This document shows, in pieces, positions 40,341 to 50,799 of a stretch of 64,000 nucleotides of DNA. Source of the stretch: Ashinkailepas kermadecensis. Lineage: Eukaryota; Arthropoda; Thecostraca; Neolepadidae. Position 1 is the stretch's first letter; every line of letters begins with the position of its first letter. A program made the position numbers and the translations under genes. Location of the stretch: positions 192,001 through 256,000 of the forward strand of contig JAOTOM010004293.1 of assembly GCA_034440615.1 (NCBI GenBank). The letters run 5' to 3'. Below the pieces are notes generated by a model. It did no database searches. It saw only the letters and a list, made by a program, of their open reading frames with translations, and was not told the DNA's origin.

Positions 40341-43300
40341 CAACGATTTTACAATGGAACTGCCGAAGCCTAAAAACCTCCATTTCTGACCTTGTGACCG
40401 TTTTAAATCGACACAACCCAGTAGCCATTTGTCTCCAAGAAACTAAGCTGGCACCAGAGGACAACGTGAGGCTGAAATACTATGCCGTGTTCCGCCACGA
40501 CGTACAATCTGGAAATGTCTCCCACGGGGGCGTTTTACTCGCCGTCCACCATAGCGTACCAGCACGAGAGCTCGCTCTCCGAACCACTCTACAGGCAGTC
40601 GCAGCGGAGGTGACTTTCAACCACAGGCGTATAAGTTTGTGCTCCCTGTATTTGCCCCCTGGCGTCGCTTTCCCCACTGCTGACTTCAAGCGGTTGCTGA
40701 CTGAACTTCCCCCACCAGCACTTCTTCTCGGTGATTTAAACGCCCACCACACTGCGTGGGGATGCATAGACGTCAACACACGCGGTCGAATCCTCGAAGA
40801 CTTAATCCTACAAGGATCACTCTGCCTCTTAAATTCAGGTGCACACACCCATCTTACTATGCCATCTGGCCGAACGTCAACATTGGATTTAAGCTTGGCC
40901 AGCCCTCAACTAACACAGGAATTTGAATGGTCAGTCGATGACGACTGCCACGGAAGCGACCACTTTCCGGTATGGCTAACCTTTCGAAGAGGCACAGTGT
41001 TAGGCACGCGGCCGCCGCGTTGGAATCTTAAGAAAGCAGACTGGACTCGATTTGAATCAGATATACATGCTGTTCTTACTCGTGACACTGAAAACCATTG
41101 CACCCACATCGACGATTTTACAACACGACTCCTCCAGTGCGCCCATATATGCATCCCACGCACTTCTGGCACCCCGCGCCGCACCCCGGTCCCCTGGTGG
41201 ACTGACTAGTGTGCGACGGCTATCCGCGCGCGAAAGAGGGCCCTCAAGCTCTTCAGAAAACACAGCACTACCGCGAACATGATAGCATTCAAACAGGCCA
41301 GAGCTATCGCAAGGCGCACGATAAGGGCAGCAAAGAGAATCTCCTGGAGAGAGTATGTAGGTGGAATGAACCGTTTTACCCCCACTTCACAGGTGTGGGC
41401 CCGAATAAAACGTATATCGGGTCAGCTTTCCTCCAGTCCACTACCTGTGTTGCAAATTAAAGGTAGAACCATTGCTCACCCACTTGACGTGGCCAACGAG
41501 ATCGCCAATGCCCTAGCGGAGCGGAGTCGAGATAGCAAGGCCATCCCTAGATTTCTGCAACATAAACGTAGATGCGAGGCAAGTCCTATCGACTTTTCCA
41601 CCACCATACAACACCCTTATAACCAACCATTTACTTTGACGGAACTGAAACACGCAACTAACGCGCTCAGATGTGTCTCTGAGGGACCGGACGCCATACA
41701 CAACGACATGCTGAAGCATCTTCCTCCAAGTGCTATTGATGTACTCCTGACTGCCTATAATGATATATGGGAGAAAGGAAGCTTCCCGTGCACTTGGCGC
41801 GAGGCCACAGTAATCCCGATTTTGGAGCCGGGGAAAAGTGGTCTGGAAGCACTCAACTACAGACCCATTTCGTTGACATCGTCGCTTTGTAAGTTAATGG
41901 AAAAAATGGTTAATATGCGTCTGACATGGTTTTTACAGCAACAGGACTTCTTCTTAAATGCCCAGTGTGGCTTCCGGAAGAACCGATCCACGGTGGACCA
42001 TGTTTTAGCTTTGGACACCGCCGTCCGTGCTGGTTTCAAGGATCGCAAGCACGTAGGTGCAGTGTTTTTCGACGTGGAGGCCGCCTATGACACTGCCTGG
42101 CGCCACGGGATTTTGATGAAGTTGTGGAACTGTGGTGTTAGAGGATCCTGGGAGTCTTCATCAAAAACTTTTTAGCTAATCGGTGCTTCCGCGTCCGACT
42201 CGGTAATCAGTTGTCAGAAAAATGCGTGCCTACGAACGGAGTTCCACAAGGAAGTGTGCTCAGTGTGTCCCTGATTGGAGTGCTGATCAACGATATTGGA
42301 AAGAGACTACCAGAAAACATTGGACGCTCACTTTTCGTGGATGACCTCGCAATTTGGCTCTCTGCTTCTCGTACACCATCTTTGAACCGGCAGTTACAGC
42401 TGGCCATACATCACCTTGAAGATTGGAGCTACCGAAACGGGCTTCGATTTTCCGCAGAAAAACAGTCGCTGTACACTTTTCTCGCCGACGATCGTGCTAC
42501 TCTGAACTATCACTTCAACTATATGGAAAGCCAATCCCGCTGCGACCTTCCGCCAAGTTTCTTGGCGTCTCTCTCGACAGCCGGTTGACATACAGTGACC
42601 ACCTTAAATATCTGCGCCAGCGTTGTTCCAAAGCTCTTAATATCATGAAATGTGTGGCACGAACAACATACGGAGCAGACCGTGCAACACTTTTACAGAT
42701 GTACCGACAGCTCATCCGTTCTAAGCTTGACTATTGTTGTTTTGTGTATGATGGCGCCAGCACCCCCAGAAAACGCGTACTTGATACGGTTCACAATACA
42801 GCCTTACGCATTGCAACCGGCGCATTCAGAACTTCGCCAATAGCAAGCCTCCAAGTGGAAGCTCACGAGCCGCACCTGGCATTGAGACGTGGTAAGCTTG
42901 GCCTTCGCTATGCGTGCAAACTGAGGAAATACCCTCTACACCCAACGTATGACGCGGTGTTTTCTCGCCATCTATTGGCACTGTTCCACGGAGGACGGAA
43001 GGCAATATCTGAACCCTTCTGTGTGAGAATGCAAAAAGAAATCCGCACAAGTGGTATCCGTATACGTGGAATTCGTATTGCTGACCGATCGCAGATACCA
43101 CCATGGGAATTAGCGTCGCCAGAAATAGACCTGGCCCTCTCTTCGTCCAAAAAGGGTGATGTCGCCACCGAACTTTTCAGAATGAATGCACTGGAGCGCA
43201 TAGCCACGTACGACGGACGCACCCTGATATATACCGATGGCTCGAAAGGGAAGCAAGGGGGTCGGATGTGCGTTTGTCACCGGATCCGTCACGAGGTCCT

Positions 43301-44033
43301 TCTCGCTTCCGTCAAACGCATCCGTTTATACATCGGAACTGGTTGCGATCCTCAAGGCGCTGTGCTTCATTGAAGTCAGTGAGTACTGCTCATGTGTTGT
43401 CCTGTCCTACTCTTTGAGCAGCCTATCGGCACTGGAAAGTTTCAACCCACAGGACGCTCTTTTGCAGGACATCTTACATCGGCTCACCCTACTGAAACGA
43501 GAAGGGAGATTCGTTTCCTTCTGCTGGATCCCAAGCCACGTTGGCATTAGGGGAAATGAACTCGCCGACGCAGCAGCGAAACGAGCGGCACAGAAACCAT
43601 GCACTCGCAGCCTTCCTCTCCCCGCACGGGATTTCTACCCATTGATCTCAGAATACATGCATGAGAAATGGCAAAGCAGCTGGGACGCCATAGGTACTAA
43701 CAAACTCCAAGAAATCAAACCACGAGTAGGCCCTCGTCTTCCAGGAAAATACGAGCGGAGGAGGAGGCGTTGGCACGACTCCGAATCGGACATACATACA
43801 CCACACACTGCCACCTCCTCATAAATGAAAGCAAGCCAGTTTGCCCACGATGCAATTCGCCACTAACGGTACGTCACATTATCACATGTCGGCACTACGA
43901 ACAGGAGAGAGCCCAGTACCTCGGAACCAGCAAGACATTCCCCAGTCTCCTTCGAGACGACTCGGACTGCTTGGGAAAGGTGTTTCAATACTTCAGAAAA
44001 ATTGTATTTTTGATAATATATTCAGGTCAGTAA
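40341..44033 (+). pseudogene. LINE-B ORF2: endonuclease / RT / RNase H, disrupted
   Basis: The APE endonuclease opens with STILQWNCRSLKTSISDL, then ICLQETKL, GGVLLAVHH, LLLGDLNAHHTAWG and GSDHFPVW. TAG at 41207-41209 (where Glu is expected) separates it from the reverse transcriptase: GPDAIHNDMLKHL, YRPISLTSSLCKLMEKMVN, CGFRKNRSTVDHV, FFDVEAAYDTAW, NGVPQGSVLSVS, LFVDDLAIW. RNase H has IYTDGSKG, SELVAI, LSYSLSSL and GNELADAAAKRA. The third motif has Tyr (codon 43408-43410) where LINE-A has Asp, so its active site is damaged. The C-terminus has ARLRIGHTYTTH and CPRCNSPLTVRHIITC. Frameshifts lie at about 42145, 42470, 43260 and 43765. No ATG precedes the first motif in frame. Confidence 0.93.
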
Positions 44034-44279
44034 AAACTAGTCACCCAACCATAATACTAAGATACGGCTCTGACTAAGTAGTTCTCTGTTCTGTTATGGG
44101 CGCTAAATGACCTACCATGGTCGATGTGCCCTAAAACCCAAATCACTCACAGTTTATCGCAGCCGTGTTAATAATCGCCTCTCTTTTTTTTAAACAAATC
44201 TTCAGTCATGTTACCAATGTTAATGTTACCAATCATGTTATCATGTTGGCGTGAACCGTCCATGGGAATGTATACATAT

Positions 44280-44630
44280 ATACAGGGGTGTTGTTTTGCA
44301 TGCTTTTAGAGGGCCATTTGCCCCCCACCCCAATATCAAATGAAGATGGGCATGCAGCAAAATGCACAATACTGCGGGCTGCGATCGGAGTGGGAGAGCC
44401 GATGGCCCCGACGATAGTCCCACCGAGCATCGCAGACGGCCCTGCCGATGGCCCCGCCAATGGTCCCATCGATGGCCAGGCCGATGGTCCTACGGATGGA
44501 CCGCCGATCGTCCCACAGATAGTCCCACCAATGGCCCCGCCGATGGCCCCGCCGATGGCTCCGTCGATGGCTCCGCCGATAGCCCTGGATCTAGTGACAT
44601 CCGCCCGTTCACTCCGGTGACATGCCACTC
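44280..44630 (+). repeat. Dispersed repeat with (CCGATGGCCCCG)n core, copy 2
   Basis: Homolog of 32230-32600: GGGCATGCAGCAAAATGCAC, ACTGCGGGCTGCGATCGGAG, then 12-base GATGGC repeats at 44400-44590 and CTAGTGACATCCGCCCGTTCA. Confidence 0.9.
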
Positions 44631-44934
44631 AGGACGTTTGTTTCCAGGCGACGGACCGCCGCCATTAACATCGCGACGATGCCCTGTAGTGCTGCCAGCG
44701 AACTGATATCCTGAGACACTGCGCCGACTGGCACCGTCTGCGCTGCTGAGTATCCTGCTGCCATTGCTGACACCAGGCGTGAAGCCGAGGCTTCCAAGAA
44801 TCTGTCCCCAGGACAATTCTGAATCAGCCCCTGGCAGAAGTCCTCGGCGCTGGCTGGGCCTCCGCACCGCGGACCTTGAATTGTTGAGCTTTGATAGTTA
44901 CTCCTTGTGCACATCCTTGTTTTTTAGGGTGACA
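44631..44934. other. No gene recognised
   Basis: GC-rich; frames on both strands have no recognisable motifs. Confidence 0.4.
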
Positions 44935-45445
44935 TCAGAATGTCCACAGCTCGTAATGTCGACAGCTCGCAGTGTCCACAAATTTATAATGTCCACAGCT
45001 CATAGTGTCCACAGGTCACAATGTCCACAAGTTCATAACTTCCACAGCTCGCAATGTCCACAGCTCATAATGTCCACAGGTCATAATGTCCACAGCTCGC
45101 AATGTCCACAGGTCATAACGTCCACAGCTCACAGTGTCCACAGCTCGTAAGTACCACAAGCTCACAACGTCCACAAGTTCATAATGTCCACGAATTCATA
45201 ATATCAACGCGTTCGTAATGTGCACAGGTCATAGTGTCCACAGCTCATAATGTCCACCGGTTCATAATGTCCACGAGCTCATAACGTCCACACGCTCATT
45301 GCGTTCACAGTTCATAATGTCCACAGCTTATAATATCCACAGCTCACAACTTCCACAGCTCGCAATGTCCACAGCTCGTAATATCCACAGGTCACAATAC
45401 CCACAAGTTCATAATGTCCACAGGTCACAATGTCCACAGCGTGTC
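44935..45445 (+). repeat. ~17-18-bp minisatellite (AATGTCCACAGCTCATA)n
   Basis: Nearly 30 degenerate units alternating CACAGCTCRYA, CACAGGTCATA and CAAGTTCATA after AATGTC. It ends at CACAGCGTGTCCGCG. Confidence 0.93.
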
Positions 45446-46130
45446 CGCGAAAATATGATCCGTGAAGTCATTTTCGACCTTATCGTACTGGCGTGGCAAA
45501 CCGGCAAATTTAGAGCCCTCTAGTTCAACTCTAGTCAACAGATGGCAGGTCGATGAGTTCGTGCAGGATGAGGCAGGCCGAGGAATTCATACCAGATATG
45601 TGTCTTGTGATCCAAATTTGATATTTGTGTACCTTTGGTTTTGAGCCTGACATGTTTAGTCATTATCGATGGATCATGGATCAACCGACTATTGTGACTA
45701 ACTTCTGAACTAAAATGTGATCGAGTGTAGATCCATTGGTAGCTTTCCGATTCTCCTTCATATTGGTGGGGGGATCAAGGAGTCGACCCGCTAACTTTTT
45801 ATTTCTAAACCGAATGGCATGAAATATAGTGGGCATTATTGACGCATGGGGACCTGTTCACGCTGAAAGATTAAAGATAATATCTCTCATGGAATGTAAG
45901 TTGCGAAATGGTTATTACGAACATCTACGGGAATCCACAAGCGTTTACGGAAAATTACGCATGTGCCAGGGCCAATGCCAAAGTCTGCAGCACCTTTGAA
46001 CGTTTGCGGTCCTTTATGTACGTTCACGGGTCCTAACGAACGTCTACACCAATACAACTAAATGTTAGCAACAAATGAGTGAAAAACACAGTAAAATGCA
46101 TAATTAACCAAATGCTTCGTAAACATCCCC
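45446..46130. other. No gene recognised
   Basis: Unassigned sequence before the 3' end of the CR1-like element. No coding similarity. Confidence 0.4.
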
Positions 46131-46299
46131 ATTCCTATAAAGTCATAAAAGTCATAAAGTATTAAGGCTTAATAACAGCCACAGGGGCCCATCTGGGTTA
46201 AGCCTATCTAGAAAAGGTACTAGAATGTACATACTCCCACCCCAATCAATCCCTTATCCCAAGTTCCTAGGAAGCTATATATCCCAGCCCATCTAACAC

Positions 46300-46690
46300 C
46301 ACTCACTTGCTACCGCCTAACGCCCTCAATAATCACAAGCTCCTCCCATCACACCCATCGTGCCACCATAGACAACCTCATCAGCATCACATCCCGAAGG
46401 AAGGTGCCGAATCCACTGCTAGGCACATCCCACAGAAATTCATAAAGCGTTCAGACTTAATAAGAGACTCACGTGCTATTGCATAATACACTCAACAATT
46501 ACAAACTCCTCCCATCATACACATTGTGCTACCATAGACAATCTCATCAGTATCACATCCCGAAGGAAGGTGCTGAATCCACTGCTAGGTACACCCTATA
46601 TAAAGTTATAAAGCATTTAGACTTAATAAGAGACTCACTTGCTATTTCATAACACAGTCAACAATTACAAACTCCTCCCAACTCCCACTC
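46300..46690 (-). repeat. ~165-bp repeats in the CR1 3' UTR
   Basis: Two full copies and a partial third of a 164-167-base unit. CACTTGCTACCGCCTAAC at 46305 recurs as CACGTGCTATTGCATAAT (46472) and CACTTGCTATTTCATAAC (46636); each is followed by CAAACTCCTCCCATCA and ATCACATCCCGAAGGAAGGT. It may be regulatory or the RT recognition region. Confidence 0.85.
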
Positions 46691-46701
46691 CTCCCTGTCG
46701 A

Positions 46702-49515
46702 TCAACCTTCCCTGGAATACAGAAAAACAATCCCCCTATTCTTATAATGATTGTCTATGCCGTTTTTAAAGATGTTCAGTGTGTTGCTACTGACAATGGT
46801 TCCTGGCAGCTGGTTCCAGTGTTCTACTACCCTGTTGGTGAAGAAAGACTGTCTTAACCTTGTCCTGCTGTGATTAACTTTAATTTTGAATTGATGACCT
46901 CTAATTGCATCATTTCTGTTAAATTCAAACATTTCCCTGAGATATCCCTGTTCCTGACCATGAACAAATTTCAAAACCTCGATGAGATCTCCTCTCAGCC
47001 TTCTATATCTAAGTGAAAACATGTTCAATTTCTTCGGTCTTTCCTCATATTCCAGGTTGCCTATACCATTAACCATTTTTGTTGCCCTCTTTTGTACTCT
47101 CTCTAAAAGCCAACAATCTTTCTCATAACTAGGGGACCAAGCTTGGACACAGTATTCCAAATGTGGCCTGACATATGCACAGTCAAGCTTCCTGATGACC
47201 TCCTCACTTTTGTATGACACATTCCTCTGTATTGCCCCAAGCATTCTTAGTGCCTTCTTCCTGGCTTCTTTGGTCTGTTCTGATGCCCCCAATTTTGTGT
47301 TCAAAATAACACCTAAGTCCTTCTCCTGCTGAGTCACAGATAGTACTTGGCCACCCATCAAGTATGGAGCCTTCATATGCTGGCTACCTACATGCATGAC
47401 TTTGCACTTATCAAAATTAAACTTCATTTGCCATTTTTCGGACCACTTCACTAGCTCGTCTAAGTCTTTCTGCAGCAAAACCTGCTCATTTTGCCCTGTT
47501 ATTGCCCTAAAGATCTTCAAATCATCCGCAAATTTCAAAACCTTACTGCTTAGGCCACATTCAATGCTATTCACATATATAATGAACAATAGTGGCCCCA
47601 GTACCGACCCCTGGGGGACTCCACTAAGAACATTTTGCCATGATGACTTTGTACCATTTAGCATCACTCTCTGCTGTCTATCTGAAAGCCACAACTCTAT
47701 CCATTTTAGGATGCTACCTGCAATACCATGGACCTGAAGCTGCATCATTAACCGTTTATGGGGTACCTTGTCAAAGGCCTTACTAAAGTCAAGATATGCT
47801 ACATCAACCTGATATCCCTGATCAAATTGTTCTGTAGCAAAATTCAAAAAGTCCAAGAGATTTGTGAGGCACGATCGCCCTTTTCTAAACCCATGTTGAG
47901 TATCTTGAATCAATTTGTTTCCTTCCAGAAAACTAACTATTCTATCCTTGATAATTGATTCGAGTACCTTGCAGACTAGGGATGTGAGGCTTACTGGCCT
48001 ATAGTTTTCAACTTTCCCTCTTTCTCCTTTCTTGAAAATAGGAACTACATTTGCCCTTTTCCAATCTGTTGGAATTTCATTTTGCGAAACTGATCTACAA
48101 AATATTATACTAAGTGGAATTGCCACTTCCTTTTCAGCTTCCCGCAATACCCTAGCATAAATTCCATCGGGTCCTGCTGCCTTGTTTGTCTTTATTTTTC
48201 TGATATAATTGAAAACAATATCACTATCAATGAAACCAACATCGTGTATCTGATCACCTGTCACTGAACTGTGGTTCACGGTTGGCAGATTAGTCACATC
48301 CTCCACTGTAAACACTGATTTAAACTGCTTGCTCAGCTCCTCAACCATCTCACTATCCTCACTCAATATAGTCCCATTTACATCCAGTGGACCAATTGTG
48401 CTTGAAACTTTACTTAGCTTGTAGAAACTAAAGAACTTTTTACTGTCCCCATTACAGTTCCTAGCCAAATCCAATTCTTTTGCTCGCTTTGCTGCTCTGA
48501 TTTTCTGCTTCACAGCGTCTCTAGATTTTTGATACGACCTTAGATTTACGATATTTGAAGCCTCCTTAAATACTCTAAATGCACCTTTCTTAGCCTTAAT
48601 TGCTTTCATCACATCTGGTGTAAGCCATGCTGGCTTTCCTACCCTTCTTTTGCGCCTTTGCTTTTGGGGGACATGTCTAATCTGAATTTCCCTCAAGTAG
48701 GATTTGAACTTTTCCCACATTTCACAGGCATTTAAATCAAAGAATTCTTCTTCCCATTTTATGGCACTTAAAGCCTCTCTCATGCAGGCAAAGTCTGCCC
48801 TGTTAAAATTTGGAATCTTTGCCAAATTATCCTTGATTGTCCCTGATACCTGTGCCTTGAATCTCACTATGTTATGGTCACTTCTTCCCAGAGTTTCTCC
48901 TACAGTCAAGTCTTGAACTAAATCACTTAAATATAAGAAGACAAGGTCCAAGAATGAGCCCTGCCTGGTTGGTTCCATTACAAACTGGTGTAAGAACAAG
49001 TCCTCTTCAAGGCATTTCCTAAACAGTTTACATGATGGGGAGCCAACACCAACATTTTCATATCCTTTTAGATTAAAGTCACCAAGAATAAGGCATTTCC
49101 TCTGAAAGTTTCTACTGATTTCCTCACACATCACCTTATCAAGCTCCAGTTGTTGAGAATGTGGCAAGGTTCCTGATCGATACAAAGCTCCTATCCTCAG
49201 TTTATTGTTGTTGCCTTTTCCCACACCAACATCAAGCCAAATGGACTCCACAGACACATTTTTCACCCCATCTGCTACTTTTTGAGGACTGTATAAGCTA
49301 TTCACATAGAGCATTACACCACCCCCTTTCACTGCTGGACCCCTATTGCATGAAAACATATTGTATCCCTGGATCTCATAGTCCTGCAAGTTATCCCCAA
49401 AATATCCCTCACTGACCCATGCCTCAGTAATGCAAACAAAATCTGGTTTCTCCTCAGCAACATAACACTTGAACTCATCAAATTTGGATCGAATGCTCTG
49501 AGCATTAAGCATCAT
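46702..49515 (-). CDS. CR1-like ORF2: APE endonuclease and reverse transcriptase, intact
   Basis: 937 codons without a break, MMLNAQSIRSKFDEFKCYV to LYSREG. Residues ~1-230 form an APE-type endonuclease: NAQSIRSK (Asn), CITEAW (Glu), GGGVMLYVNS, RIGALYRSG, LILGDFNLKG and GRSDHNIVRF (Ser-Asp-His). Residues ~430-720 are a reverse transcriptase: NKAAGPDGIYARVL, DWKRANVVPIFKKG, YRPVSLTSLVCKVLE, GFRKGRSCLTNLLDF, VAYLDFSKAFDKVPH, SGVPQGSVLGPLLFIIYVN and LKFADDLKIF with the catalytic Asp pair, then KDLGVIL. The C-terminus ends in VVEHWNQLPGTIVSSNTLNI. It nicks target DNA and copies the element RNA at the nick. The ATG is the first in frame; CR1 ORF2 often starts slightly upstream in another frame of ORF1, so a few residues may be missing. 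All catalytic residues are present. Confidence 0.95.
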   Translation of the reverse strand: MMLNAQSIRSKFDEFKCYVAEEKPDFVCITEAWVSEGYFGDNLQDYEIQGYNMFSCNRGPAVKGGGVMLYVNSLYSPQKVADGVKNVSVESIWLDVGVGKGNNNKLRIGALYRSGTLPHSQQLELDKVMCEEISRNFQRKCLILGDFNLKGYENVGVGSPSCKLFRKCLEEDLFLHQFVMEPTRQGSFLDLVFLYLSDLVQDLTVGETLGRSDHNIVRFKAQVSGTIKDNLAKIPNFNRADFACMREALSAIKWEEEFFDLNACEMWEKFKSYLREIQIRHVPQKQRRKRRVGKPAWLTPDVMKAIKAKKGAFRVFKEASNIVNLRSYQKSRDAVKQKIRAAKRAKELDLARNCNGDSKKFFSFYKLSKVSSTIGPLDVNGTILSEDSEMVEELSKQFKSVFTVEDVTNLPTVNHSSVTGDQIHDVGFIDSDIVFNYIRKIKTNKAAGPDGIYARVLREAEKEVAIPLSIIFCRSVSQNEIPTDWKRANVVPIFKKGERGKVENYRPVSLTSLVCKVLESIIKDRIVSFLEGNKLIQDTQHGFRKGRSCLTNLLDFLNFATEQFDQGYQVDVAYLDFSKAFDKVPHKRLMMQLQVHGIAGSILKWIELWLSDRQQRVMLNGTKSSWQNVLSGVPQGSVLGPLLFIIYVNSIECGLSSKVLKFADDLKIFRAITGQNEQVLLQKDLDELVKWSEKWQMKFNFDKCKVMHVGSQHMKAPYLMGGQVLSVTQQEKDLGVILNTKLGASEQTKEARKKALRMLGAIQRNVSYKSEEVIRKLDCAYVRPHLEYCVQAWSPSYEKDCWLLERVQKRATKMVNGIGNLEYEERPKKLNMFSLRYRRLRGDLIEVLKFVHGQEQGYLREMFEFNRNDAIRGHQFKIKVNHSRTRLRQSFFTNRVVEHWNQLPGTIVSSNTLNIFKNGIDNHYKNRGIVFLYSREG

Positions 49516-49711
49516 ACACTTAACAAAAGTTCCATGACCATCTTTGGCTTTTTATGTTGAGTAGCTCTATCATCTCTGGATGAGCCACCACTCTGCCCCC
49601 TTGATCTACTGCTACCCCTATTTGCTGACTGTGAGGTTCTATTGCCTATGCTGTCACTATTGACATATCCCTGAGATGGCAATGCCAATTCTTCCCTCCC
49701 CACCCCATTAT

Positions 49712-50668
49712 CTAGTTTCCCTGAAGGACATGTTCGTATACTTTGCCTAACACTTGCACCCCCTTCTCAGAGAAGTACAAGCCATCCCTCTGATAGAGGT
49801 CAGATGAGCCATAAAACCTGCACCACTTGTCAACAAAAGTCAAACCTAACTCATTGCAAAGCCTACCTACCCTGGCATTGGCTGCCAGTGCCCTAGAGCT
49901 CCACTCAGGGGAGACTCCAGCCCTAGGCAGAATAGCTGTCACAATAACTCTGCTATTGCTTTGCTTCAGGGTGGCCAGAAGGGCCCTGTAGTCCTGCATC
50001 AGCTCCTCACTCCTAGCAGGACCTATGTTGTTCACTCCTACCTGCACTATAACTGTACTGAACTAGTTTTCGCTGGTGGCCTGTGCGACCACTTGGACCA
50101 GGTCTCTAACTTTGGCACCAGGCCTGGTGATGCACCTCCTACCTTTCCGACCTTTACAGAATACCCTATCCAAATGCCGCACACGAGAGTCTCCTACGAC
50201 TAGCACTTTCTCCTTGCTGCTATCACTATCACTATCACTATCCTGGGGGCAGTCCTCCAATGCCTGGAACCTGTTGGATGTTGTTACTACTCCTGCCTGT
50301 TGAGCTGCTTCGCTAGGTTTTTTCCCACTCCTACCACCTACCACCTGCCACTCACTGCCCCCTTGCTTAGGCTCACGCCTCCAAATCCTCCACCCCTTGA
50401 CTTTAAACCACTGCCCCTTCTGTGAGCTACTAGAAATATTCTGTTCACGAGGAACACTTATCTCTTCAGATCTCCCTGCCACCTCCACAGCAGGGGAAGC
50501 TACAGTTACCTGGTGGCCTGTGACCACCTGGGCATAGGATGCCCCTGCTACAGACTGCCCCTTACGTTCTGGCCTGCCCTTTGAAGCAAGGGAAGCTTTG
50601 AGCTTGGAAAGCTCTGCCTTAAGGGCCCTAACCTCATCCTCTAGTGCCTGCATCCTGGTGTTAACCAT
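49712..50668 (-). pseudogene. CR1-like ORF1: coiled coil and SGNH (GDSL-type) hydrolase domain, one stop
   Basis: One frame of about 317 codons, interrupted by TAG at 50063-50065. The N-terminus MVNTRMQALEDEVRALKAEL then SKLKASL is a short coiled coil. A Ser/Gly/Lys-rich linker with SDSDSDSS follows. The hydrolase domain has VLVVGDSRVRHLDR (nucleophile Ser in GDS), then TRPGAKVRDLVQVV, and after the stop VQVGVNNIGPARSEEL (block with Asn) and DGLYFSEKGVQVLGKV. Family members have a catalytic His in DG.H.S..G; here it is Tyr, so the esterase may be inactive or the copy mutated. ORF1 hydrolase domains are known from CR1-group LINEs; their job is thought to be membrane or RNP related. Stop or sequencing error cannot be distinguished. 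Confidence 0.88.
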
Positions 50669-50799
50669 CCTAAAGGCTGCAGCTTATTCTAGATTGAAAT
50701 TGAAAAATACCTTGCTCCAAAATTATTTACCAAATAACAGAGCAGAGCAAAATAACCGACAAAGCTTAGATATATGCTAGTTCCTAACTATGCAGTACT

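Larger units (their letters stand above)
37892..44150 (+). mobile_element. LINE-B: full-length I-like non-LTR retrotransposon
   Basis: Lies between perfect 14-bp duplications (AGTTTATCGCAGCC at 37878-37891 and 44151-44164). Same family as LINE-A and better preserved: 5' UTR with conserved stems, gag-like ORF1 (38568-40287), ORF2 with endonuclease, reverse transcriptase, RNase H and a C-terminal Cys/His motif, a terminal stem-loop (GGGCGC at 44098-44103, GTGCCC at about 44127-44132) and an AAATCACTCAC tail. About 6.26 kb. At least one nonsense codon and five frameshifts. Confidence 0.95.
46130..50690 (-). mobile_element. CR1-like LINE, nearly full length
   Basis: Minus strand: ORF1 with an SGNH-hydrolase domain (50668-49712), ORF2 with endonuclease and reverse transcriptase (49515-46702), a 3' UTR with tandem repeats, and an end near 46130 marked by repeated TTATGACTT. 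Two ORFs, no RNase H, an esterase-type ORF1 and short direct repeats instead of poly(A) at the 3' end fit the CR1 group. It is much less damaged than the I-like elements, so probably the youngest LINE here. Exact ends are uncertain, and its 5' end lies within about 120 bases of the satellite array. Confidence 0.88.
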
